A DNA stretch of 64,000 bases. Source: Dicyema japonicum. Lineage: Eukaryota; Dicyemida; Rhombozoa; Dicyemidae. Numbering within the stretch: position 1 is the first letter of the stretch; each line of letters starts with the position of its first letter. The position numbers and the translations under genes are program-made. Positions 55,440 to 64,000 of this stretch are shown one piece after another. The stretch is from positions 1-64,000 of the forward strand of contig RDEW01000059.1 of NCBI GenBank assembly GCA_011109175.1, in the 5' to 3' direction. Under the pieces are notes generated by a model, which saw only the letters and a list, made by a program, of their open reading frames with translations, was not told where the DNA came from and made no database searches.

Positions 55440-56680
55440 TCCTTAATTCTATTAATTTTACTGTTAGGTTATGTTGGTTTATTTTAATGAAATTTCTTTA
55501 CTCAGTTTATTTTAGAATCAATTTTACTTATAAAGTTACTGTAAGTTAAAGTTTCGATGATTTTAGTATCACAATGACAAAAAGGAGGGACAGCCGAGGA
55601 ATGACGTAAATCAACGAGAGAATGCACAACACTTGAAAACTCAAAAAGGTTTGAAAATTTATTCTGCTATTATCGGTGAATTACTAAAATAATTTATTTG
55701 TCACACTCAGGACTAATAAATGTTAGAAGAGAAAGTGAGACTGATGGAGTTATAGTAAGAAATCGAATGTCACAATATACTATCTAATAGCTTATCGTTG
55801 TTATTACATCCTTTATACAAAAACACGAACATTATATATTATTGACAGTAAAACCTCTCCAATCATGACTTTCTAAATAGTGGATTGTGTATTTGTTGTA
55901 TATTCATAGGACCAGATTATCATGTTTTCCAGTCTGTTGGATCACCTCAAGACCTTTCAAGTGCCAGGTGATGTTTGTTATCCTATCAAAACACTAATAA
56001 TTACCTAAAAGCATATATTTTAAATATAGTTAGTTAAGCTACTCTAGCCTCACTAAATTGTAGTAGACAAGAGGCTATTGAGTAGGATGTGAAAAGTCCA
56101 TAACCGCTGTTGGCTTTAGAATCTTGGATTAATCTCCACAGATTCTGAAATCTGGGCCAAGGAGATGTTCAGAAAACTTAACTTTTTTGAATATCCGTGA
56201 TATTGGAGTCTCGAAAATTTCAATAATATTTTAAGGTAACAGTTTTGTATCACCTCCAATTTGTTCTGCGCCGATAGCAAGACAATTCATTTTGCACAAG
56301 CGTACTCGATACTCTGTAAGACATATCGTTTGTGCTTAACAAAGGGGCAGAAGATAATGAATATCGTCAAAAAATCATTAATAATTCACATTCTCTTTTG
56401 TATCCTTGATGCTTACCAGGTCCACTCTATGTGACAACAAAGAGTGCATGATAACTTCCAAGATTAAAGGGGTCGGAGAATCCTATAAATTAACTGTTGG
56501 CGTTATATGTCTTCTATCATGAAAAAGTGAACGTCTTTACATGCCACCTTTAGGCTGTTTTCAAAAACAAAGACCCACAGGTCAATTGAAGGGAAGGTAA
56601 TAAAAAGTGATGACATTTCTTGTATTAAATATTTAAAATTAATATTATTGGGAAACATTTAAAGATTTAAGTTCTTCTTG
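55440..56680. other. Mostly unassigned DNA; possible 3' exons of the secreted protein
   Basis: At 55568-55650 a frame reads YHNDKKEGQPRNDVNQRENA after an AG, and at 55713-55790 INVRRESETDGVIVRNRMSQ. These could be exons of the preceding gene. From 56050 to 56600 there are only broken frames and no recognised repeat. Confidence 0.35.
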
Positions 56681-56686
56681 TTGAGT

Positions 56687-56916
56687 TCATTTTGTTGTTA
56701 GCTTTTTGCCGAGTCTTTCATGAACATCAAAATATTTAGCAACACATCGGTCAATACATACGCCCTCACCCTTAGTAAGTTCTCCTTCTTTAAAACTTGT
56801 AGATATGCATTTTTTAGTGCAAAACTGATGACATTTCTAAAATATTATATTGCTAAAAACTTGTTGAACATATCAGCCATCATTTCAATCTCCAGATCTT
56901 GTATACTGTTTGTCAT
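56687..56916 (-). CDS. TIMM10: Mitochondrial small TIM chaperone Tim10
   Basis: Tim10 forms the hexameric Tim9-Tim10 chaperone of the intermembrane space. Exon 1 (56861-56916) reads [19 protein letters not shown]. After a 24-nt intron (56837-56860) exon 2 carries the twin CX3C motif CTKKC and CIDRC within [33 protein letters not shown]. This matches the family's [20 protein letters not shown] and LDIHERMGKKLT. The stop is at 56687-56689. Exon 1 and the CTKKC frame differ by one base around the junction and the TTTT run at 56822-56825, so an indel is likely. The protein is about 67 residues, shorter at the C-terminus than human Tim10 (90). Confidence 0.9.
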
Positions 56917-57019
56917 TTTCTGTACCAACTAAAGACAATCGTGATTTAAAATATATTTAAAATATTTATTATAAATTATTTTAATTTAAACCAATCATTT
57001 TAAGAACAATGAATTATTA

Positions 57020-57625
57020 ATTCTTGAAAAACAATGCGAGAAATTGGGGCATTGGGTCAGCATCCCCCCTTGAAGCCACCCTGCCTGCCTACTTTTCATC
57101 CCTTGCGAGCTGCAGTCGTTTGGTCCAAGCAGTCCTTTGCTTGCCAGAAGAGTTGGGAATCAATTGCATGTATGAGCACTCTGGAGGCCGCGAAGAAAAC
57201 GGAATGCTGGTCGAGCCCCGCGCCACGCAGCCCTCAATGACATCATTTTTCGAGCCCTCAAGGCCGCGGGATTTCTGGCCCAATTGGAACCTTTGGGCTT
57301 ACAGAGGCGACGGGAAGAGGCCGGATGGCATGACGTTATTCCCATACTCCCACGGAAAATAACTCGTCTGGGACGCAACGTGTGGACACCTTTTCAGGTG
57401 CCAGATCGCTGACGGCGACGCACTCTCCTGGAGACGCAGCCGACCAGGCGGAGGAAAGAAGATCCGTAAATACGAATCCCTCGGAGACCAATACCATTTC
57501 ACCCCCTATTGTTGTGGAGACAACTGAAACTGTGGAAGCGAAGACGGACGCCTTTCTCTCCTGCATTGGAAGCAAATTGCCTCAAAAACGTGTGAGCCAC
57601 GGGAGGGACTATGGTTGAGGCAGAG
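57020..57625 (+). mobile_element. RLE-2 C-terminal endonuclease region
   Basis: Across frames: FKAAGFLAQLEPLGL (57255), GDGKRPDGMTLFPYSHGK (57307), then LVWDAT and CVDTFSGARSLTATHSPGD (57365-57430) and KYESLGDQYHFTPYCCG (57460). EP.GL...GKRPDG.T..P..GK.LVWDATCVDTF is the restriction-like nuclease block. Stops break it. Confidence 0.82.
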
Positions 57626-57659
57626 GCTCATATTTTAACTATTTTTTATATTAAATATT

Positions 57660-59225
57660 TTTGCGTCGTTGCCAGCGACGATATTGTCATGGCATGAGGT
57701 GCTTGAACTACTGAGACGAAAACATCCATGTCCCCTGGCAGACTACCGTTCATTCGTGCTTCCGGGAAATGTGCCAAGGACGCGCGGCATTTCGTCGTTT
57801 GCGGCAAGTAGCAGTGGAGGTTTCGATGGCTTGCGACCAGGTCACATCAAAGATCTTGCGACAGGGGCTACTACAGAAGCTGGCTGTAGCCTTGTCAAAT
57901 CAATTACAAAACTGGTTATGCGTATTTTGAACGGAGATATTCCTCCTCACGCAGAGGAGCTTTTTTTCAGTCTACTAGCCTTCAAAAAACCCGAAAGCGG
58001 GGTCCGCCCCATCGCGGTCGGCAACTACTTCAGAAGACTGACAGCGAAAAACGCATGCAGTATTGTCTGTCCGAGAATATTTGAAGAATTTTCTTCCCTC
58101 CAACTGGGGTCGGTGTAAGGAACGGATGCGAGGCGGCAGTTCATGTTGCGAGGTGTTTCTTTGGACATAAAAACGAACAAAACCCACACATTGGGGTCAA
58201 ACTGGACATCTGCAACGCTTTTAATTCACTGCGGAAAGATCAAATTTTCGAAACTACAAGCAAATGAGCCCCGGAACTTATTCCACTCGTCTACCTCGCA
58301 TACGAAACCAACTCTTCACTGGTTTTCGGGGACAAGATTATTTGTTCGGAGACTGGAGTTCAACATGGGGACCCACTTGGTCCACTTCTTTTCGCTCTGT
58401 CCAGTCTTTGACGAAGCTCGTCGCGAATGGTGTGAAACTAATTCGGATACGCCGAACGATCCTTCGAGGCAACAAGAAGAACGAGATCTACTCCAAGTAT
58501 ATCTTCGACGTACTAAAGTCTGAGACCAACCAGCATTGTCTTGCATGTCTCGTGTCCGTCGCCAACCATGAACGAAGTGTGGCCCGATGCACTCCCATGT
58601 TCCTTCCTGGGGACCCTTTTGGACGATGACTGTATTCGGATTGGGATTGTACAACGCCTGAGAGTTGATTTTTGCGTCGAACACCAATGTCGTTGTAGAA
58701 AGATCGTCGATGCCAAAGGGCTGCACCCGCTCTCGTGCAAAGGAGAGCGGGCAAAGCACCTCGCCATGCTGCTATGAACAACATTGTCTTGCGAGCTCTT
58801 GAAGCGGCAGGCTTCCCGGCAGTGCTGGAGCCTGTGAGATTGGACCATGGAGACGGGAAAAGACAGGATGGGCTAACAATCTTTCCGTTCTCTGAGGAAA
58901 ATCGCTAGTATGGGACTTCACTTGTGTGAATTCCTTCTCGAACTCGATGATGCTCAGCTCGGCAGCCGATCAGGTCGAGAAAATCAAGATTAAAAAAATA
59001 TGGCGAAATTGGAAATCGCTTTCGTTTTGTATTGGTGGCAATCGAAACGTCTGGTGCTGCAGGAAGTATTACAGCCTTTTTCCTAAAAAAATCAGGGGGA
59101 AATTGGCACATCGTAAGAAAGACGTGCGGGAAGCGATCTGACTGAGGCAACGAATTGGAATTCCAGTTGTCAGCGGAAACGCTTACTCCGTAATGTCAGC
59201 AGCCGCCCTTCCCCGTTATTGTTAA
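57660..59225 (+). mobile_element. RLE-2 retroelement, RT to C-terminus, degenerate
   Basis: In order: SSFAASSSGGFDGLRPGHIK (57795), KPESGVRPIAVGNYFRRLTA (57985), GCEAAVHVARCFF (58125), VKLDICNAFNSLRKD (58195), GVQHGDPLGPLLFALS (58355), LGTLLDDDCIRIGIVQRLRV and EHQCRCRK (58608-58690), LHPLSCK, LRALEAAGFPAVLEPVR (58790), KKYGEIGNRFRFVLVAIETS (58990) and QRIGIPVVSGNAYSVM (59150). This shows the full domain order of the family, with many frameshifts. Confidence 0.88.
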
Positions 59226-59269
59226 TAAATAATAATTTACTGTTAAATAAAACGTACATCAACCAGTAA

Positions 59270-59540
59270 CAACCAGACATCTGCTTCAACCACGGAAAAC
59301 CTAAAAATCGAGAAATATTCTCGCCTCGGGGACCGGCACCGGTTTTCTCCTGTTGCGGTCAAATCATCAGGAGCTGTTGGTCCAATGACGGCTGAGTTTT
59401 TGCGAGAACTCGGATTGTCAGATTGTCAGAAAGAATAGGGATCAACGAGAAAGATTCTGGCTGAGACAATAGATTGGAATGCCAAGAGTAAACGGTTATA
59501 TAGCGGCTGCCCTGACTGCTTGGCTATTTCCTTTTAGGAT
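59270..59540 (+). mobile_element. RLE-2 3'-end fragment, second copy
   Basis: KIEKYSRLGDRHRFSPVAVK and SSGAVGPMTAEFLRELG (59300-59415), then GSTRKILAETIDWN. It follows the previous copy tail-to-head in the same orientation. Confidence 0.78.
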
Positions 59541-59659
59541 GGCGAGCGAGATTCGCTCAAATAACCAGCATCGCTCACGAGGGTCTCGATTCACTAGACA
59601 ACTCAAGAATTCAGCGTCGCAGGCGCAAGGGAACCAGACGTCTCAACGGCGAGTGGAAC

Positions 59660-61030
59660 AAACAAAAACTCCTTTGGTAGGACCGCGTACTTTTCCCGTT
59701 TCATCTTATTGGCCTTCTCAGCGGCAGAACAGGCTCCAGAGGCACTCTGGAGTAGGTTGCAAAATGCAAATGTGTCGATGCAGATAACGTCCCAGACAAG
59801 AGGTTTCCGGCTTCAAAAGGGAAGATCGTCATCCCATCTGGTCGCCTGCAAAGACCGACTGGTTCGAGCATGGATGGGTGTCCGGCGGCGTACAAAGCTC
59901 GCCTAACGACTTCGTTCAAGGCCATGTGTCTGGAAATCTGCCTGCACTCTTCCTGCATGAAAGAGGGTGTAGGCCAAAACAGTCGATCTGGTCTCCGCAT
60001 CGGAACGGATGTGGAACACAGACTTTTAATCTCAGTTGCAATGAGATCCCAATACGTACGCATTCATCATCCAGGAAGGTACTTAGAACTCCATTGGAAA
60101 TGGCGTTGAACCAGGCACTGCTCTCAGAAGACGCCCCCGACAACAAACAGGAACGGGGATATTGGCTAGATGACACTAGCAAATCTTTGAAAAAAATATT
60201 CATCGTCCAAGCCACGCTGAGAGGACGAGGAAGGCAGGGAAAGTTGATAAGTGCACTCCAGGCCTCACGAACATGGCCGGCGTCCTTGTCAATAGAGAAT
60301 TCAAGTAGAGTGTAGAATCTCTTGACATGGGAGTTACAGGCCACTAGCGATGATAAGTATGAAGGGAGAGAAAGGTCCACATGGTTCCGAATTCCAAGTC
60401 CTCCGAGTCTCACTGGCAGCGTGGCTTGCTTCCATGAGTAATCTCGAACCGGACGTTGAAGATACGTTCCTCTGTTGTACGGATGATCTCGTTAATCTGT
60501 GCGAGTTGGTCACACAGGGTGAAATAGGAGCAGTCCTCAGGACATATGCATGCCTCTGTACGTTGAGACTGTTTTTTAGCAAGAATAATGCTGTATGCAT
60601 GTCAAGTAGAAACAAGCGGTTCCAGAGTCTCTCCGAGTAACAGTCGTTTTTCACATAGCTCTTCCCATTGCATTTATGGTGATTGGGAATCCGAGGAATA
60701 TAAGTTCTTCATCGGTGTGGAAACACTTCCAGGCAGTAAATTTTCGAAACATGACAAAGTTTTTAATACTTCTATTCTGAACGTCCGCAATTGTATATTT
60801 CGCATTTAGTGTAATTTAATTCTAGCCAGCTTCGAACAGTGCTGGAATTATCATTTCTAAATCCTGGAAAATAGTATCCAGGGGTCCTCCGAGGACCGCA
60901 TCATTTAGATACCATAGGTGAGGGGCGAGCGCGGAACTTTGGTGATTTTCTCTATTGCAAGACAAAACAATAGGGGTCCAAGGGGATCTCCCTGTTGTAA
61001 TCCAGAATACTTCGATTTTTTCATCTTTAT
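59660..61030 (-). mobile_element. RLE-2 copy, 3' part (RT palm to endonuclease)
   Basis: On the minus strand: GLQQGDPLGPLLFCLAIEKI (61005), PHLWYLNDAVLGGPLDTIFQ (60930), RLGGLGIRNHVDLSLPSYLS (60410), [20 protein letters not shown] (60090), a Cys cluster with [14 protein letters not shown] (59990), and [24 protein letters not shown] then [10 protein letters not shown] (59800-59930). It continues the element at 61875-63295 after a nested insertion. Confidence 0.85.
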
Positions 61031-61875
61031 CTTGCTTCTCGTCGAGCCTTTTGTGTAGGGCTATCTTGATCCCTGCTCTCTCGATTTTTAAGAATCAAGA
61101 TAAAACGCTCTTTGTATGCAGTGTAATACCATCCTTCCAGTCCATAAAGAAGTGATGGAATGCTCTTACATGAAAAAATAAATAAAAATATCCGTTCGAG
61201 TCTCAATTTCCTCATACACAATTACGCATGGCGGGCTTTCTTCCATTTGAGCTTAAAATTGCACAATGTTCTCCCAGATTTCTCAAAGCTGTTCCGAAAT
61301 ACTTCAGGGAGCTCTCAATGTTGATTCCGCATATGGAGTCTTTCTGATTTCCTTTAACATTCCGTCCGAAGAACCTCATTGCACTAGATTTTTCTTTTGA
61401 CAGTTTTAACTCATGAAGACCGCACCAGTTTTTTATCTCTTCCATGTACACATTGAGTCTCCTCTCTGAGATCATGCTCGATCTCGACATATCAGACAGT
61501 AGCACGTCGTCTGCGTATATCAGAGATCTCGTACTTGATGTAGACGGAACGGGAAACCGGCCATTAGAACATTAAACAATAGAAGGCTCAAAATTGATCC
61601 TTGTGGGACTCATCTCTTCAATAGTATCATATTTGAAAAATAGCGTCCGCATCTAACATAAGAGTTTCTTCCTTCTAGGTACACTTTCACCCGATTCACT
61701 AGTTCCTTTGTAACTGATCGATTATGGCTCTGTGGTTAACACTGTCAAATGCTTTTGATTCTGAAGTAGTCTTCTTCTTCGAGCTGATTTGTAAGTCTCC
61801 AGAAGACAATTTTTTCCATAATTTTTGAAATTGAGTGAATCAGACTGATCGAGCGGTAGTTAGCAGGATCCCCGA
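61030..61875 (-). mobile_element. CR1/Jockey-like LINE inserted inside RLE-2
   Basis: The minus strand reads PANYRSISLIHSISKIMEKI VFWRL (61865), KAFDSVNHRAIIDQL (61740), VPQGSILSLLLFNVL (61590), YADDVLLSDMSRSS (61520), LHELKLSKEKSSAMRFFG and SLLYGLEGW (61150). These blocks belong to an APE LINE distinct from LINE-B and sit between two halves of RLE-2. Confidence 0.8.
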
Positions 61876-63295
61876 CAAGTAAGGATGAAGGTATGCAGTA
61901 TGACTGATTCAGATTTCGAAAATATTAGGGCATCTCTCAACACACGCTTCCAGGATATTGTCCCTCCTTAGACTATTGAAGGCGTTCTTGATGTCCAGCT
62001 TGACCAGGACATGTCCCCGAGAATCTTCTATACTTCGGTTTATGAATGTCCTCACTGAATGGACAGCGGCCTCGCATCCCAAGCGAATAGCGACGCCTAC
62101 TTGAGGGGGTTCAAGAATTTTGTGACGAGTGGAATAGAATGTCTGAAGGCAATTTTAGCAGCCAGTCTTCTGAAGACAAACCCGACCGCAACTGATCGTA
62201 CTTCGCCGCCTTTCTTATCGAAGGCTATCAAATTGGCGGAAAATAAGACATGGCGGATCCAGACAGAATCCGGTTCATAAGTGAAGTAATTGAATTCTTA
62301 AGACGAATTCCCTGGTCTCCTACGGACAAAGAGGTTAGATCCTTCAGGTAGGCAGGTCTCATTCCGTCGAACCCGCCACTGCTACTAGGGGCAAAATGCC
62401 GTATTGCGAGAAGGACTTCATCGTTTGATGCAATCAGGGGACTCACTCCGGATGGGGGAGTGACTTGGCGTAGGTTTTGGGGTGGCAGTGGATGCTTGTT
62501 CAGCAAAATATTGTAGGCGTCTGGAGTCGGTTTTCGTTGTCTACTTAAGGAAAGTGCCCTGATGGCTGGTGCCACCTTCGATAAACTTCGACCGGACAGT
62601 TCTCTTGAGACGGAGCACTTCGACTTCCTCGTTCTGACCACGTGTCTCCCTCGTACGGTTAGAAACCATAGGACAACTGGGGATGTGGATACCTCCATAA
62701 AGAACGAATGTTGGTCCTCATGGTGGTAGCGAGAGACTCCTTTCCGTGACTATCTCGATCAAGTCCCAGTGTGGAAAGCGCAAAACTGAATAAGCGCATC
62801 AAATCATGTACCGCGTTAGTCCGGAAGGCATCTTCGATCGTTTTGGAAAGGGCTTCAGCAGCGACAGGTCGCACGGCCTTGGGAATCCTCACAGGGATAA
62901 TCCGTAAAAAACGTAATTCAGAGATGAGACGTAAAAACGTTTCAGAGTGCGTGGTTGGTGGGTAATTAACGGGAGAGTTAACATTGGCACGGACACGGGG
63001 AACCTCTCTGCATAGGCCGAGGCAGTGCCATACTCTAAGCACGCTCGCTGCGGCTCAGGATAGTTTGATACACTCGAGGTGGAAAAAATCTAAGCAGAGC
63101 AGGAGATCCCACGCTTCCGAGCTCTGACAAGCCGACAGGACGAACACATCTCAGTTGACTTGGCTGGTACCTTTTTCTCCTAAGTGGGAATATTCTTTCA
63201 CGTGCTTTTCTCACAACAGGCATAATCACAACAACGACCGTCCACAACAACACGTATTTCAATTTATTGTTAATTGGGCTCCTAAATTTCTCCAT
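61875..63295 (-). mobile_element. RLE-2 copy, 5' part (N-terminus to RT palm)
   Basis: The minus strand begins with KRYQPSQLRCVRPVGLSELG (63170), then IPVRIPKAVRPVAAEALSKT (62890), RQVTPPSGVSPLIASNDEVL, HFAPSSSGGFDGMRPAYLKD (62390), LGCEAAVHSVRTFINRSIED (62075) and LVKLDIKNAFNSLRRDNILE (62010). It breaks after YCIPSSLLVGD at 61872, where the inserted LINE begins. Confidence 0.87.
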
Positions 63296-63304
63296 TCTCT
63301 TTAA

Positions 63305-63600
63305 TTATCTGATGCAAATAAAAGTATTCTCAATACATTCTAGGATCTTTTTTGCGCAGTCCTGCAATCTGTCTGATAAACTGTGCCGTGCTAATTCCAA
63401 GCATTTTGAAACCTCTTCAAGTGAGAGTCTAACCCTCCTGAACCGTATCGGATCTCCCATCGCAAGGAAGAAAAAAGATATTAAAGAAATGAATTGGCTT
63501 ATTGAGTGTATTTTCTTACAAATCGTCATGGGAAATGGGGCTTTTAATTCCTAGAGAGACCCACCTTTACTGAAAGGAACTTGTAGTAGTTGTTAAGTGT
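63305..63600 (-). CDS. Unrecognised helical protein, 3' exons
   Basis: Exons join through a 22-nt intron (about 63504-63525): SPISHDDF then QFISLISFFFLAMGDPIRFR, RVRLSLEEVSKCLELARHSL and SDRLQDCAKKILECIENTF, ending in TAA at 63305-63307. The LSLEEVSKCLELA...LQDCAKKIL helices recall the end of a BTB/BACK module, but the match is weak. The upstream exons were not resolved. Confidence 0.4.
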
Positions 63601-63786
63601 AGTTACTGCAACTTTTGCAGTATCGAGTGACTATTGAAGCGCCCAAAATTTTCTAGAGTAAATATAATGTTTTATAATAAATTTATTTTGTCAATTTATT
63701 AGTTACTATAAAAATTACATGTTTAAATGAATGACATTAAAAATTGATAAATGACAAAATGTTGGATATAAAGTAAATTGGACAAT

Positions 63787-64000
63787 TTATTGAGTATTCA
63801 GGCATAGAGTGGAGAGGAGATTATCAGGAACAGCACTCTTTCCTTTATGGACAAAGACAGTTATATTCATATGTGGTTCTGAATCATAAATGGTTGACTC
63901 ACATCCATAATACTCAGCCATCTTCTCAATAATAGAGCACTTATCAAAGTTCATTATTGGGAAATCATAGACCATACTATTTTGATCACTCTACCATTAC
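63787..64000 (-). CDS. NFX1-like protein, terminal exon with R3H domain (partial)
   Basis: NFX1-type proteins bind nucleic acid through a Cys-rich RING/NFX repeat core and a C-terminal R3H domain. This exon ends the gene at 63787. It reads FDKCSIIEKMAEYYGCESTI YDSEPHMNITVFVHKGKSAV PDNLLS, matching the family's HxMAEHYGLESESYDxEPxR NV...RGKS..P...L. The window edge falls on a 24-nt GT-AG intron (63977-64000), so the preceding exon is just outside. The conserved His before MAE is Lys here. Confidence 0.8.

Noticed and set aside
1-64000. CRISPR arrays, operons, bacterial promoters and rho-independent terminators
   Set aside because: The DNA is eukaryotic, with spliceosomal introns throughout; no regularly spaced repeats or ribosome-binding patterns were seen.

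Overview
The window is animal nuclear DNA: AT-rich, with small host genes packed between many decayed transposable elements. The strongest clue to the organism is the introns. Nearly every host gene is cut by GT-AG introns of about 21-35 nt, most often 22-24 nt. When these are removed, the short open frames join into recognisable metazoan proteins: a tetraspanin, an NMDA-receptor-like channel, an L27-PDZ-SH3-GuK MAGUK, SURF4, CFAP70, DRC12, ROMO1, and small TIM chaperones. Ciliary and neural-type animal genes with introns this short best fit a dicyemid mesozoan (a ciliated cephalopod-kidney parasite). That placement is inference, not proof.

Host genes from left to right: tetraspanin (-, 0.6-1.4 kb), TIMM9 (+, 2.0-2.3), small membrane protein (+, 2.6-2.9), PHETA-like PH protein (+, 9.8-10.2) tail-to-tail with an unrecognised gene (-), a PEAK/PRAG1-like gene (-, 11.2-12.7), MAGUK (-, 16.5-18.6), DRC12/CCDC153 (-, 18.9-19.6), an ionotropic glutamate receptor (-, 24.1-26.6), SURF4 (+, 29.3-30.1), CFAP70 (-, 31.7-35.1), a degenerate-site pseudokinase (+, 36.1-37.4), a membrane-protein gene (+, 40.4-40.8), an unrecognised helical gene (-, 41.5-42.1), ROMO1 (-, 42.4-42.7), another unrecognised spliced gene (-, 43.5-43.9), an LCLAT1-like acyltransferase (+, 46.8-47.9), a secreted Ser/Thr-rich protein (+, 55.1-55.4), TIMM10 (-, 56.7-56.9), and the last exon of an NFX1-like gene (-, right edge). 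They fall into cilium/axoneme, mitochondrial import and inner membrane, secretory pathway, and membrane signalling groups. No operon-like arrangement is evident.

Mobile DNA fills most of the rest. I separate: LINE-A (APE endonuclease plus YADDVDF-type RT); LINE-B (CR1/Jockey-like, 3' ends in short A/T microsatellites); RLE-1 and RLE-2 (non-LTR retroelements with a C-terminal restriction-like endonuclease; RLE-2 forms a nested cluster at 57-63 kb); Tigger/pogo and hAT DNA transposons; one gag-like LTR fragment; and a tRNA-derived SINE family. Two SINE copies have perfect 14-bp target-site duplications, and the SINE 3' end shares a tail with LINE-A. All autonomous elements seen here carry stops or frameshifts.

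Limits: exon joins were made by eye. Several genes contain single-base frame inconsistencies that could be assembly indels. Element boundaries are approximate unless a target duplication or inverted repeat is named.
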